Assembly (NCBI RefSeq): GCF_049532905.1
Contig: NZ_CP064032.1
Coordinates: 3,534,001-3,598,000, forward strand
DNA length: 64,000 nt
Reading direction: 5' to 3'
DNA from: Dyella_B nitratireducens
GTDB taxonomy: Bacteria > Pseudomonadota > Gammaproteobacteria > Xanthomonadales > Rhodanobacteraceae
Below, in pieces: positions 35,470-44,403 of the stretch (the first letter of the stretch is position 1; each line of letters starts with the position of its first letter). The position numbers were made by a program, and so were the translations under genes. Below the pieces are notes generated by a model, which was not told the DNA's origin, did no database searches, and saw only the letters and a program-made list of their open reading frames with translations.

Positions 35470-35987
35470 CGGCGACGTCTCCATGCCATGCGCGGAATGC
35501 CCACGCGTTCGAGACTGGAACGGGTATGCGCATGCGCGACGGCAATCGCCAGCGCATCGGCCGCATCCGCCTGGATCGGGCCCTTCAGGCCGAGCAGTAC
35601 ACCGATCATGTGTTGCACCTGGGTTTTGTCGCTGCGGCCACCACCGACCACGGCCTTCTTCACTTCGGTGGCGGCGTATTCGTGCACCGAAATGCCGCGA
35701 TTCACCACCGCGCAGATCGCCGCTCCGCGTGCCTGCCCGAGCTTGAGCGCCGAATCGGGATTGCGCGCCATGAACACGCGCTCGATGCTGCACTCCACCG
35801 GACGATGCGTCGAGATGATGTCATCCACGCCTTCGAAGATGCGTTTCAGGCGCAGCGTGAAATCCTCTTCGCCAGCTACGACCAGTGCGGCATGAAAAAC
35901 ATGCGACAGCTTGCCGGCGGCATCGACATCCACGATGCCGATGCCCGTGCGCTGGCTGCCAGGATCAATGCCGATGATGCGGATCAT
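35466..35987 (-). CDS. ruvC: Holliday junction resolvase RuvC
   Basis: The RNase H-fold endonuclease cuts Holliday junctions symmetrically. The first catalytic Asp is in RIIGIDPGSQRTGIGIV, the Glu is in CSIERVFMA, and the C-terminal acidic pair is in DAADALAIAVAHAH. The 173-residue length is standard. It follows yebC after 22 bases, as in many gammaproteobacteria. Confidence 0.97.
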   Translation of the reverse strand: MIRIIGIDPGSQRTGIGIVDVDAAGKLSHVFHAALVVAGEEDFTLRLKRIFEGVDDIISTHRPVECSIERVFMARNPDSALKLGQARGAAICAVVNRGISVHEYAATEVKKAVVGGGRSDKTQVQHMIGVLLGLKGPIQADAADALAIAVAHAHTRSSLERVGIPRMAWRRRR

Positions 35988-36009
35988 GGAGAGGTGGCTC
36001 GAAAGCCTG

Positions 36010-36735
36010 TCACTCGGCCGGCAGCAATGCGTTGTGGTAGACCTCGCTCACGTCGTCGAGACCATCGAGTTTTTCAAGCAGATCAGTAAGTGTTTCCAGC
36101 GTTTCTCCGGACACCGCAGTGCGGTTGTTCGGACGCATCACCACACCCGCGTGCTGCGCATCGAGGCCGGCTTCGAGCAATTTCTGCTGTACGGCTTCGA
36201 AGTTTTCCGGCGCACAGATCACCGTGCTTTCGCCGTGCTCGTTGACCACGTCGTCGGCGCCCGCGTCGAGCGCGGCTTCCAGAATCTTTTCTTCCTTCGC
36301 TTCATCACCACTGGTGGGGAACACCAGCTCGCCGCAACGCGTGAACTGGAACGCCACCGAGCCGCTGGTGCCCAGGTTGCCGCCGTGCTTGGTCAGCGCG
36401 TGGCGCACATCGGCCACGGTGCGGACGGTGTTGTCGGTGAAACATTCGATGATCAGCGCGATGCCGCCCGGGCCGTAGCCTTCGTAGCGCAGCTCTTCCA
36501 TCTTCGCGCCGCCGTCGGCACCGGAGCCGCGCTTGATCGCGCGCTCGATGGTGTCCTTGGACATGTTGGCGGTCAGCGCCTTGTCCACGGCCGTGCGCAG
36601 GCGCGGGTTGAGCGCCGGGTCGGGCACGCCGGCGCGCGTGGCAACAGTGATTTCGCGGATCAGCTTGGTGAACACCTTGGCGCGCTTGGCGTCTTCGGCG
36701 TTCTTGCGACCTTCGATGGACGGGCCTCTACCCAT
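36010..36735 (-). CDS. yebC: YebC/PmpR-family protein
   Basis: The 241-residue protein begins MGRGPSIEGRKNAEDAKRAK and contains NMSKDTIERAIKRGSGA and YEGYGPGGIALIIECFTDN, all diagnostic of the family. Members bind DNA as regulators or assist ribosomes at proline-rich stretches; the role here is not determinable. It is the first gene of the yebC-ruvC-ruvA-kup-ruvB string. Confidence 0.95.
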   Translation of the reverse strand: MGRGPSIEGRKNAEDAKRAKVFTKLIREITVATRAGVPDPALNPRLRTAVDKALTANMSKDTIERAIKRGSGADGGAKMEELRYEGYGPGGIALIIECFTDNTVRTVADVRHALTKHGGNLGTSGSVAFQFTRCGELVFPTSGDEAKEEKILEAALDAGADDVVNEHGESTVICAPENFEAVQQKLLEAGLDAQHAGVVMRPNNRTAVSGETLETLTDLLEKLDGLDDVSEVYHNALLPAE

Positions 36736-36868
36736 GGGGATACCTGGCTTGGGTTTGAAAGTGGAAAGCAGGGGATTTTACTGCATTGCGCCATCGCTCT
36801 TCCTTCTCCCCCAACCTGCGGGCGAAAAACTCGTACTCGTCGCCCCGGCAAAGGCTAGCGCGAGGGGT

Positions 36869-37522
36869 CTACGGTTTTTTGACCAGTTCCGCAGGAGAGA
36901 GGGGGCCAAAGCCCCCCTCGCGCAGGAAGTTCGCCGTCAACCGCGCCACTTCCGCCGAAAACAGCAGCCCCGTATGGCTGGTTTCCACCACGCAGTGCCC
37001 GGCCAGGCCCGGCACGAGGGTCTCTTCCACCGCTACCGTGCCGTCGTGCTCGCCGGAAATCGGGCTGAGCATCGCCCCCAGCCCAATCGGCATGCAGCCG
37101 GCAATCACGCCCACCTCGCGCGGGCCTTTCCAGGCCTCCAGCCCCAATTCCAGCAGTTCGCGGTTATGGCCGAGCAACACCTCGACACCGCGCCCAAGTC
37201 CGGCAAAGGCGCGTGCAGCGGCACTGCCCTTCAGGGGTGAACCAAGGCAGACGACGCGTCCGGACGGCAGATCCTTGGTCTCCAGGCAGGCACGCAGGGC
37301 AAGCAGACCACCCAGGCTGTGGCCCACCAGATGCACCGGACCGGGGGCGTAATCGAGCATGTCCGCGTGCAGCCGGCGCAGGATGTGCTCCTGGGTCGCC
37401 GCCACGCTCATGTAGTCGAAGCGATGAACGCGAAACCCCTCTTCCATCAGGCGGCGATGCAGCAGGCCCAGCGCGAAGCCGCGCATCCACAGGCCGTGCA
37501 GCAGGATGACGTGTTCGGTCAT
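36869..37522 (-). CDS. Alpha/beta-hydrolase (lipase/esterase-like)
   Basis: The 217-residue protein has the nucleophile elbow VGHSLGGLLAL with Ser near residue 80, the oxyanion segment VILLHGLWM at residues 4-12, and a C-terminal His in HCVVETSHTGLLF. The reaction is probably ester hydrolysis; the substrate is unknown and no signal peptide is seen. The open frame continues upstream into the repeat at 37562-37639 and would add MDSRFRGNDG, a peptide derived from that repeat. The ATG at 37522 is therefore used. Confidence 0.8.
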   Translation of the reverse strand: MTEHVILLHGLWMRGFALGLLHRRLMEEGFRVHRFDYMSVAATQEHILRRLHADMLDYAPGPVHLVGHSLGGLLALRACLETKDLPSGRVVCLGSPLKGSAAARAFAGLGRGVEVLLGHNRELLELGLEAWKGPREVGVIAGCMPIGLGAMLSPISGEHDGTVAVEETLVPGLAGHCVVETSHTGLLFSAEVARLTANFLREGGFGPLSPAELVKKP

Positions 37523-37561
37523 GCAGAGATAATCACGCGGCGATCGACAAGCTTGAAGGCC

Positions 37562-37639
37562 GTCATTCCCGCGAAAGCGGGAATCCATATGGCCTTTGAG
37601 CGCAGAGCGGAAATGGATTCCCGCTTTCGCGGGAATGAC
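37562..37639. repeat. REP-like inverted repeat pair, TCATTCC family
   Basis: The same paired palindrome as at 25604-25679: GTCATTCCCGCGAAAGCGGG at 37562 and its reverse complement ending at 37639, with a different central spacer. It lies between the aspS stop and the hydrolase start. Confidence 0.9.
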
Positions 37640-37654
37640 GGCCCTAATCTAACC

Positions 37655-39415
37655 TTATTCCGAGGCCCGCACTGCGACATGCAGCTCTTTCAGCTGCATC
37701 TCGCTCACCACCGACGGCGCATCGGTCATCAAATCCTGCGCGCTGGTCGTCTTCGGGAACGCAATCACGTCGCGAATCGATTCGGTCCCAGCCATCAGCG
37801 CCGCAACGCGATCGATGCCGAACGCAATACCACCGTGCGGCGGCGCGCCGAACTTCAGCGCCTTGAGCAGGAAGCCGAACTTCATCTCAGCCTCCTCCGC
37901 AGCGATGCCGAGCATCTCGAACACCGCACTCTGCATGTCCGGACGATGGATACGAATCGAACCGCCGCCGATTTCGTTGCCGTTGAGCACCATGTCGTAG
38001 CCGCGGCTCACTGCGACGGCTGCATTGGCGCGCAGATCGGCGATGTCGTCCACCTTCGGCGCGGTGAACGGGTGATGCAGGGCGACGAAGCGCTTTTCTT
38101 CGTCGTCGTATTCAAACATCGGGAAGTCGGTGACCCACAGCGGTTTCCAGCTGTTTTCCACCAGGCCGCGATCCTTGGCCGCTTTCAGACGCAACGCGCC
38201 CATGAAATCGGTGACGGCTTTCCACTTGCCCGCGCCAAGGAAAACCATGTCGCCCGACTGCGCGCCAGTAGCTTTGAGCACGGCATCCAGCGCTGCATCA
38301 TCGAGGAACTTCGCTACCGGCGAATTCACGCCCTCACGACCCTTGGCCAGATCTTCCACCTTGATCCACGCCAGCCCCTTCGCGCCGTACTTGGCAACGT
38401 ATTCGGTGAGCTGGTCGATCTCCTTGCGGCTGAGCGTGGCACCGCCCGGCAGGCGCAGCGCAGCGACGCGGCCGGCCGGATCGTTGGCCGGCTCGGCAAA
38501 TACCTTGAATTCCACGTGCTTGAGCATGTCGGCCACGTCGACCAGTTCCAGCGCAATGCGCAGGTCGGGCTTGTCCGAGCCGTAGCGGCGCATCGCCTCT
38601 TCCCAGGTCATGCGCGGGAACGATGCGGCCAGCTCCACATCCACCACTTCCTTGAACACGTGGCGAATCATCGCCTCGACGAAATCCTGCACGTCGCGCT
38701 CCTGCACAAAGGCAAATTCCATGTCGAGCTGGGTGAATTCCGGCTGGCGGTCGGCGCGCAGGTCTTCGTCGCGGAAGCAGCGGGCGATCTGATAGTAGCG
38801 ATCGAAGCCGGCCATCATCAGGATCTGCTTGAACAGCTGCGGCGACTGCGGCAGCGCGTAGAACTGCCCTGCATGCACGCGGCTGGGTACCAGGTAATCG
38901 CGCGCGCCTTCCGGCGTGGCCTTGGTGAGGATCGGCGTTTCGATGTCCTGGAAGCCACGCGCATCCAGATAGCGGCGCAATGTCTGCACCAGCTTGATGC
39001 GCGTGCGCATCATGTGCTGCATCTCGGGGCGGCGCAGATCGAGGTAGCGGTAAGTCATCCGCATGTCCTCGTTGGGATTCTCGTGCAGCGCGAACGGCAG
39101 ATCCTTCGCGGCATTGAGAATCTCCACTTTCTCCGCCAGCAGCTCCACCGTGCCGGTCTTGAGCTTGTCGTTGGCCGACAGGCGCTTGCGGATGCTGCCG
39201 GTGACGCGCACGCAATATTCGTAACCCAGCTCGCCGGCGACGGCAAACGCATCGGCGTTCTCGCGCTCGATCACCACCTGGGCGATGCCCTCGTGGTCGC
39301 GCAGGTCAACGAAGGCGACGTGGCTCTGCAGGCGAAGGGTATTGACCCAGCCGCACAGGGTGACGGTCTGGCCGACCAGCGACTCGTTGATGAGGCCGCA
39401 GTAATGCGTGCGCAT
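37655..39415 (-). CDS. aspS: Aspartyl-tRNA synthetase
   Basis: This class II synthetase of 586 residues has an N-terminal OB fold (MRTHYCGLINESLVGQTVTL). Motif 2 is FRDEDLRADRQPEFTQLDME. A bacterial-type insertion domain (about residues 290-420) follows, then motif 3 GIAFGIDRVAALM. The start at 39415 is standard for the family; the frame upstream runs into the GTAGGTTGGGG repeat at 39508 and is not used. Confidence 0.97.
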   Translation of the reverse strand: MRTHYCGLINESLVGQTVTLCGWVNTLRLQSHVAFVDLRDHEGIAQVVIERENADAFAVAGELGYEYCVRVTGSIRKRLSANDKLKTGTVELLAEKVEILNAAKDLPFALHENPNEDMRMTYRYLDLRRPEMQHMMRTRIKLVQTLRRYLDARGFQDIETPILTKATPEGARDYLVPSRVHAGQFYALPQSPQLFKQILMMAGFDRYYQIARCFRDEDLRADRQPEFTQLDMEFAFVQERDVQDFVEAMIRHVFKEVVDVELAASFPRMTWEEAMRRYGSDKPDLRIALELVDVADMLKHVEFKVFAEPANDPAGRVAALRLPGGATLSRKEIDQLTEYVAKYGAKGLAWIKVEDLAKGREGVNSPVAKFLDDAALDAVLKATGAQSGDMVFLGAGKWKAVTDFMGALRLKAAKDRGLVENSWKPLWVTDFPMFEYDDEEKRFVALHHPFTAPKVDDIADLRANAAVAVSRGYDMVLNGNEIGGGSIRIHRPDMQSAVFEMLGIAAEEAEMKFGFLLKALKFGAPPHGGIAFGIDRVAALMAGTESIRDVIAFPKTTSAQDLMTDAPSVVSEMQLKELHVAVRASE

Positions 39416-39507
39416 GCGCTTGATGCTCCGGGCCGCCGCGGCGGCGAATTTGACGTGGAAAAGGCTCGAAATCTTAGCATTCCCCGCAGCATCGCGCCGT
39501 GTAGCAC

Positions 39508-39582
39508 CGTAGGTTGGGGTGCAAACCCCAACATCACGATGCGTGGGCGATGGCGATGTTGGGGTTTGCACCCCAACCTACG
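39508..39582. repeat. Inverted repeat, GTAGGTTGGGG family
   Basis: CGTAGGTTGGGGTGCAAACC opens the element and its reverse complement closes it at 39582, with about 25 bases between the inner ACAT ends. Close copies are at 42829-42902 and 54105-54177. Each half is itself partly palindromic (GGGGT/ACCCC), as in REP-type elements. Degenerate half copies are seen near 56903 and 57140. Confidence 0.9.
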
Positions 39583-39891
39583 TCAGGTCGTCGATGTCGA
39601 TGCGGGCGATGGAGCAGGTGCAGGTGCCGGCGATGGACTGGCGCTCGTTTCCGACGACGCGCCCGCGCTGGTGCCGGAATCTCCGGCAAGATTGCGCTTC
39701 TTATCACCGTCTTTCTTGAAGTCGGTCTCGTACCAGCCGCCGCCGGCGAGACGAAACTGCGGCGCACTGAGCTGGCGCTGCACTTGCTCGGCACCACAGC
39801 TCGGGCAGGTGGAAGGATCGGGGTCGGACAGTTTCTGCAGACGGTCGAAACGATGACCGCAAGCGTTGCATTGGAATTCGTAGATAGGCAT
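39583..39891 (-). CDS. FmdB-family zinc-ribbon protein
   Basis: The 102-residue protein opens with MPIYEFQCNACGHRFDRL and has a second CPSCG knuckle, together a four-Cys zinc ribbon of the FmdB/CxxC_CxxC_SSSS family. The tail after residue 70 is low-complexity Ser/Ala/Pro. It is followed directly by the repeat at 39508-39582, which lies between it and aspS. Function in the family is not established. Confidence 0.85.
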   Translation of the reverse strand: MPIYEFQCNACGHRFDRLQKLSDPDPSTCPSCGAEQVQRQLSAPQFRLAGGGWYETDFKKDGDKKRNLAGDSGTSAGASSETSASPSPAPAPAPSPASTSTT

Positions 39892-39979
39892 AGAAAAGGC
39901 TGCGCAAACGCCATCGGGGTCGATGGCCGCGGGTGATTATCGGGATGGAAGCGCCAATTTCAACCGAATCTGGCGACGC

Positions 39980-40702
39980 TCAGCGTACGGCCAAACCCAC
40001 CAATACCGCCACTTCCACCATCTCGGCCAGCGCGCCGGCCGTATCGCCCGTGCAGCCGCCCAGGCGGTTCACGCAAGCCTGCCGCCACAGGCCGAATACC
40101 GCCACCGCGAGCAAAAGAGCCAGCAAACCTCGCCCGCCAAACAGCACGCACCCCACCGCGGTGAGCAACAAGGCAAGCCCGCACGCCCGGCGAGGCGCAT
40201 CCGTCAACGCCGTACCCAGCCCGCCGCTGCGCACATAAGGTGTGGTGAGAAACAACGCGGTAAGACTAACGCGTGCCAGCACCGGTGCCAGCAACAGCGC
40301 GGCCCAAGGTGCCGGCCCCAGGCTCGCCAGCGCGGCAAACTTCAGCAGCAGCGTCAGCATCAGGGCCACCACGCCAGCTGGGCCTGAGCGGGGGTCTTTC
40401 ATGATGGCGAGTGTCTTCTCGCGATCACCCATGCCGCCGATCCATGCATCGGCACTATCGGCGAGGCCATCCAGATGCAAGGCACCGGTCAGCACCACCC
40501 AGGCAGCCACCAGCAACGCGGACGACAGCATCGCCGGCGTGTCGCGCAGCAACCACGCCTGCACGCCGAGCAACAGGCCGATCAACACGCCGACCAGCGG
40601 ATACCAAGCCAGCGACGCACCTTTGGCCTGCGCATCGTCATACGCATGCGCCGGCACCGGCAGCCGCGTAAGAAAACCAATCGCCACCAACAAGGCGCGC
40701 AT
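39980..40702 (-). CDS. cobS: Adenosylcobinamide-GDP ribazoletransferase (cobalamin synthase)
   Basis: CobS is an inner-membrane enzyme that joins adenosylcobinamide-GDP to alpha-ribazole or its phosphate, completing the lower ligand. It is a hydrophobic 240-residue protein opening MRALLVAIGFLTRLPVP, with the conserved LHLDGLADSADAWIGG and MKDPRSGPAGVVAL segments. The start overlaps the stop of the phosphatase gene (TAATG). It is the last gene of the cob operon. Confidence 0.95.
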   Translation of the reverse strand: MRALLVAIGFLTRLPVPAHAYDDAQAKGASLAWYPLVGVLIGLLLGVQAWLLRDTPAMLSSALLVAAWVVLTGALHLDGLADSADAWIGGMGDREKTLAIMKDPRSGPAGVVALMLTLLLKFAALASLGPAPWAALLLAPVLARVSLTALFLTTPYVRSGGLGTALTDAPRRACGLALLLTAVGCVLFGGRGLLALLLAVAVFGLWRQACVNRLGGCTGDTAGALAEMVEVAVLVGLAVR

Positions 40703-41253
40703 TACACCGATACCGGGACGGGCCAAGGCAAAGGATGCAGCGAAGCGTGCGGCACCTCGATGCCAGCCATGTCTCCATAACTGCGTTGCTCCACCCGACA
40801 GCGCAGCAACCGAATGGCACCGCCGTGCGTGATCACCAGGATGCGTCGTCCACCCGATTCCAGTGCAATGTCATCAAGCGCGGCGCCCAAGCGATCATGA
40901 AACGCCTCGAAGGTTTCGCCCCCCGGCGGCGGATGCTTGACTGGATCAGCCCAGAAGCACGCCAGTGCATCGCCCTGCTCTTCGGCAATGCGTTCGATCG
41001 GCACGCCTTGCCATGCGCCGAAGTGATATTCAGCAAGCCGTGCGTCGATACGCAACGGCAAGCCGCGTACCTGTGACAACTCACGCGCAAACGACGCACA
41101 GCGCTGCAACGATGACGAAACAATGCCATCCCAGGTATTCCCTTCTACCGCAGCGCGCAGCTGTGACCAGCCCAACTCGCTCAAGGCATCGTCAAGCTGG
41201 CCGCGATAACTGCGCTGCCCGGTATCGCCGTGACGAAGCAGTTCAATCGACAT
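40702..41253 (-). CDS. cobC: Alpha-ribazole phosphatase-like histidine phosphatase
   Basis: The histidine-phosphatase RHG motif is ELLRHGDTGQ at residues 4-13, and the second catalytic His is in VITHGGAIRLL. The 183-residue length and the position between cobT and cobS indicate removal of phosphate from alpha-ribazole-5'-phosphate or adenosylcobalamin phosphate. The start at 41253 overlaps cobT by 11 bases. In Pseudomonas nomenclature the symbol cobC denotes a different enzyme. Confidence 0.85.
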   Translation of the reverse strand: MSIELLRHGDTGQRSYRGQLDDALSELGWSQLRAAVEGNTWDGIVSSSLQRCASFARELSQVRGLPLRIDARLAEYHFGAWQGVPIERIAEEQGDALACFWADPVKHPPPGGETFEAFHDRLGAALDDIALESGGRRILVITHGGAIRLLRCRVEQRSYGDMAGIEVPHASLHPLPWPVPVSV

Positions 41254-42292
41254 TGGACACACCGGCTTGCTCGAATGTCGCCATACCGTTGTGCAAGGCG
41301 CATGCAAGACGCAGCAGCGGCACCGCCGTCGCGGCACCGCTTGCTTCACCCAGACGCATTCCAAGGTCAATCAGCGGCTCGGCTTGCAGCGCCCTCAGTA
41401 CCCGCGCGTGACCGTGTTCTTTCGAACGATGGGAGAACAGTAGCCATGCGCGCACCTCCGGCTGGATCGTTACAGCCGCCAGCGCTGCCGTCGTGCTGAT
41501 AAAGCCATCCACCAGCAGGGGGATGCCCGCCTGCGACGCGGCCACATAGGCACCGACGAGTGCAGCGATTTCGAAACCGCCCAGGCAACGCAATTGTTCC
41601 AACGCGTTGTTGGCCGTGGCATGCAGTTCCAACGCGCGTTCAAGCACAGTCACCTTGTGCTGGATGCCCGCTGCATTGAGGCCGGTGCCAGCACCGGCAA
41701 GGCACGACGGCGGCTCCTCGAGCAAAGCACTCGCCAACGCGGCGGCGGAAGTGGTGTTGGCGATACCCATTTCTCCACCGATAAACAACTGCGCATCCGC
41801 CTTTTGCGCTGCACGCACGCGGTCTGCACCGGCAGCAAGGGCAGCCTCCAATTGCGCTTCATTCATGGCCGGTCCGCGACAGAAATTTGCCGTGGACGGC
41901 GCAATGATCGCGCGGCGCACACCAGGAATCTCACCCGGATCATTCACCGTGCCCAGGTTCACCACATCCAGCTTCGCATCCAGGCTGCGTGCCAGGACGC
42001 TGATCGCCGCGCCGCCAGTGGCGAAGTTGCGCACCATCTCGCCGGTCACCACCTGTGGAAAGGCCGAAACACCCTCCTCCGCCACGCCGTGGTCCGCCGC
42101 GAACACACTTATCCATACGCGATCCAATGCCGGCTGCGCCGTGCGCTGCAGCGAGGCAAGCTGGACCGCTACCGCCTCCAGCATGCCAAGCGAGCCCGGT
42201 GGCTTGGTCAATTGCAATTGATGCGCACGTGCCGCGTCAGCCAATTCGGTATCGGGTTGAACGCAGGGTGCAGAAAGCCAATCGAGACTCAT
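41243..42292 (-). CDS. cobT: Nicotinate-nucleotide:dimethylbenzimidazole phosphoribosyltransferase
   Basis: CobT makes alpha-ribazole-5'-phosphate from dimethylbenzimidazole and nicotinate mononucleotide. The 349 residues match the family. Visible motifs are LTKPPGSLGMLE, VFAADHGVAEEGVSAFPQVV, FIGGEMGIANTTSAAAL and, near the C-terminus, DLGMRLGEASGAATAVPLL with the catalytic Glu. It overlaps cobU by 4 bases. Confidence 0.97.
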   Translation of the reverse strand: MSLDWLSAPCVQPDTELADAARAHQLQLTKPPGSLGMLEAVAVQLASLQRTAQPALDRVWISVFAADHGVAEEGVSAFPQVVTGEMVRNFATGGAAISVLARSLDAKLDVVNLGTVNDPGEIPGVRRAIIAPSTANFCRGPAMNEAQLEAALAAGADRVRAAQKADAQLFIGGEMGIANTTSAAALASALLEEPPSCLAGAGTGLNAAGIQHKVTVLERALELHATANNALEQLRCLGGFEIAALVGAYVAASQAGIPLLVDGFISTTAALAAVTIQPEVRAWLLFSHRSKEHGHARVLRALQAEPLIDLGMRLGEASGAATAVPLLRLACALHNGMATFEQAGVSNVD

Positions 42293-42810
42293 GGCAACGT
42301 TCCTTTGAGGGCAAGAGGTAAACCAGCTGCAACGAATACGACGCGCTCGCTGACGGCGGCGATGGCTTGATGCAGGCGTCCGGCTTCGTCGACGAAACGG
42401 CGTGTCAATTCGCCCAGCGGCACGATGCCGAGGCCGACTTCGTTGCTGACCATCAGCACGTCGCCGGGTAGACCGGGCAGCACTTCCAGCAGTCGATCAC
42501 GCTCGCGCTCGAAACCTTGCATGTCGTCATCGCCAAGCAGGTTGCTGAGCCATAGCGTAAGGCAATCGACCAGAATGCAGCGATCTTCTCGCGCGTATTT
42601 CCGCAATACGTCGGCAAGATGCAGCGGCTCTTCCACGCACAGCCATTGCCCTGGCCGCCGCTCACGATGATGCGCGATACGCACCGCCATTTCCGCATCG
42701 CCCGCTTGTGCAGTGGCGATGTAGGCAACCGCGCGCCCGCCGTCGACAGCAAGCCGCTCCGCCAACGCACTTTTCCCCGAGCGGGCACCGCCGAGGATCA
42801 AGGTACGCAT
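42289..42810 (-). CDS. cobU: Adenosylcobinamide kinase/guanylyltransferase
   Basis: This bifunctional enzyme phosphorylates adenosylcobinamide and transfers GMP to it. The P-loop is LILGGARSGKSALAERLA at residues 4-21, VDCLTLWLSNLL contains the Walker B region, and VSNEVGLGIVP is the family signature. The 173-residue protein starts at 42810; the upstream frame is repeat sequence. A GTAGGTTGGGG repeat lies between this gene and cobQ. Confidence 0.95.
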   Translation of the reverse strand: MRTLILGGARSGKSALAERLAVDGGRAVAYIATAQAGDAEMAVRIAHHRERRPGQWLCVEEPLHLADVLRKYAREDRCILVDCLTLWLSNLLGDDDMQGFERERDRLLEVLPGLPGDVLMVSNEVGLGIVPLGELTRRFVDEAGRLHQAIAAVSERVVFVAAGLPLALKGTLP

Positions 42811-42828
42811 GCGATCCGTCCATTTGTC

Positions 42829-42902
42829 GTAGGTTGGGGTGCGAACCCCAACATCGCGATGTATGCACGCATGGCAATGTTGGGGTTTGCACCCCAACCT
42901 AC
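42829..42902. repeat. Inverted repeat, GTAGGTTGGGG family (inside cob operon)
   Basis: GTAGGTTGGGG at 42829 and CCCCAACCTAC ending at 42902 flank a spacer that differs from the other copies. It sits between cobQ and cobU, 18 bases upstream of the cobU start, and may affect mRNA stability across the operon. Confidence 0.9.
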
Positions 42903-42939
42903 ATCTGCATATCGATTGAACTGCATCGCAAAATTGCCC

Positions 42940-44403
42940 TCAACCTGAAACCAATAACCATTGCGCCAGCAAATGCGTATTCAAATGCGCTTCCACCGCA
43001 TCCGCCAACCGTTCGATGCTGCTTTCCCGCAAGACTCGCACGTCGACGGTGACGTCATCCTGTAAACCCGCCCAGCGTAGCAAGGCGGATAGCGCCTGCG
43101 GATCATCAAACAAGCCATGCAGGTAACTACCCATCACCTGGCCATCCATCGACAGCGCGCCATCGGAACGCCCATCATCAAGCTGCGCAAACGGATTTGC
43201 CAGGGCCTCGCCGCGACTGACACCGCAATGGATTTCATACCCCTGCACACCGGCATCGGCAAAAGCGAGCTTGCCCTGCACGCGACGCAACTGCTTTTGC
43301 GGCTCCAGCGTGGTTTCCAACGCAAGCCAGCCCAACCCTTCGCTGGAGCCGGGCTCACCTTCGATACCCTGTGGATCGTGCACGGCATGTCCCAGCATCT
43401 GCAAACCGCCGCAGATACCAAGCACCTTGCCGCCATAACGCAAATGCCGTGCGATCGCTACATCCCAAGCTTGCGCACGCAACCATGCCAGATCGGCACG
43501 CGTGGATTTGGAGCCAGGCAGAATGATGAGGCCACACGCCGGGATAGCCTCACCCGGCCCGACGAAATGCAGATCAACATCAGGATGCGCACGCAGCGCA
43601 TCGAAATCCGTGTGGTTGCTGATACGTGGTAACGCAGGCACCACCACGCGCAATGCTGCTGCGGATTTGTCCAGATGCCCGCGTGGCAAGGCGTCTTCGG
43701 CTTCCAGGTGCAGGCCATGCAGATACGGCAGCACGCCCAGCACCGGCTTGCCGGTCTCTTGTTCGAGCCAATCAAGCCCTGGCTGCAACAACGCCAGATC
43801 GCCGCGAAAACGGTTGATCACAAAGCCGACCACGCGCGCACGTTCGCTGGGAGATAGCAAAGCGAGCGTGCCGACAAGATGCGCGAACACGCCACCGCGA
43901 TCGATATCGGCAATCAGCAGTACCGGACAATCCACCGCTTCCGCATAGCCCATGTTGGCGATGTCACGATCACGCAGATTGATTTCCGCCGGACTGCCCG
44001 CGCCTTCGACGATCACGGCATCGTACGCGTTCACCAGTCGCTGATGCGAAGCCATCACGGCTTCGAACGCGCGGCGCTTGTACTCGTGATAGTCGCGCGC
44101 ATCCATATTGGCAACGGGATGGCCGTGCACGATCACCTGTGCCCCCACGTCGCTATTCGGTTTCAGCAAGACCGGATTGAAATCGATGCTCGGTTCCAGC
44201 CTGCACGCCTGTGCCTGCACCGCCTGCGCTCGCCCGATCTCTCCACCGTCCACAGTCACCGCTGAATTCAAGGCCATGTTCTGCGGCTTGAATGGCGCAA
44301 CACGCACACCGCGCCGAAGCGCCCACCGGCACAGCGCTGTCACCAGCGTGCTCTTGCCGGCATCGGAGGTGCAGCCTTGCACCATCAGTACTCGCGCGGT
44401 CAT
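42940..44403 (-). CDS. cobQ: Cobyric acid synthase
   Basis: The enzyme amidates four side chains of adenosylcobyrinic acid a,c-diamide with glutamine and ATP. The N-terminal MVQGCTSDAGKSTLVTALCR is the ATP-binding P-loop of the dethiobiotin-synthetase-like domain. The C-terminal glutamine amidotransferase has the nucleophile Cys in GICGGLQMLGHAV and the His in SYLHGLFDD. The 487-residue length is standard. It overlaps the upstream cobD gene by 4 bases. Confidence 0.97.
   Translation of the reverse strand: MTARVLMVQGCTSDAGKSTLVTALCRWALRRGVRVAPFKPQNMALNSAVTVDGGEIGRAQAVQAQACRLEPSIDFNPVLLKPNSDVGAQVIVHGHPVANMDARDYHEYKRRAFEAVMASHQRLVNAYDAVIVEGAGSPAEINLRDRDIANMGYAEAVDCPVLLIADIDRGGVFAHLVGTLALLSPSERARVVGFVINRFRGDLALLQPGLDWLEQETGKPVLGVLPYLHGLHLEAEDALPRGHLDKSAAALRVVVPALPRISNHTDFDALRAHPDVDLHFVGPGEAIPACGLIILPGSKSTRADLAWLRAQAWDVAIARHLRYGGKVLGICGGLQMLGHAVHDPQGIEGEPGSSEGLGWLALETTLEPQKQLRRVQGKLAFADAGVQGYEIHCGVSRGEALANPFAQLDDGRSDGALSMDGQVMGSYLHGLFDDPQALSALLRWAGLQDDVTVDVRVLRESSIERLADAVEAHLNTHLLAQWLLVSG

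Noticed and set aside
37523..37588. N-terminal extension MDSRFRGNDG of the hydrolase
   Set aside because: This peptide is the translation of the TCATTCC repeat and appears only because the frame is open; the ATG at 37522 starts on the fold.
37319..39856. 845-residue open frame opposite aspS
   Set aside because: It runs antisense through the whole of aspS, whose motifs are complete; long antisense frames are common in GC-rich DNA and this one has no recognisable domain.
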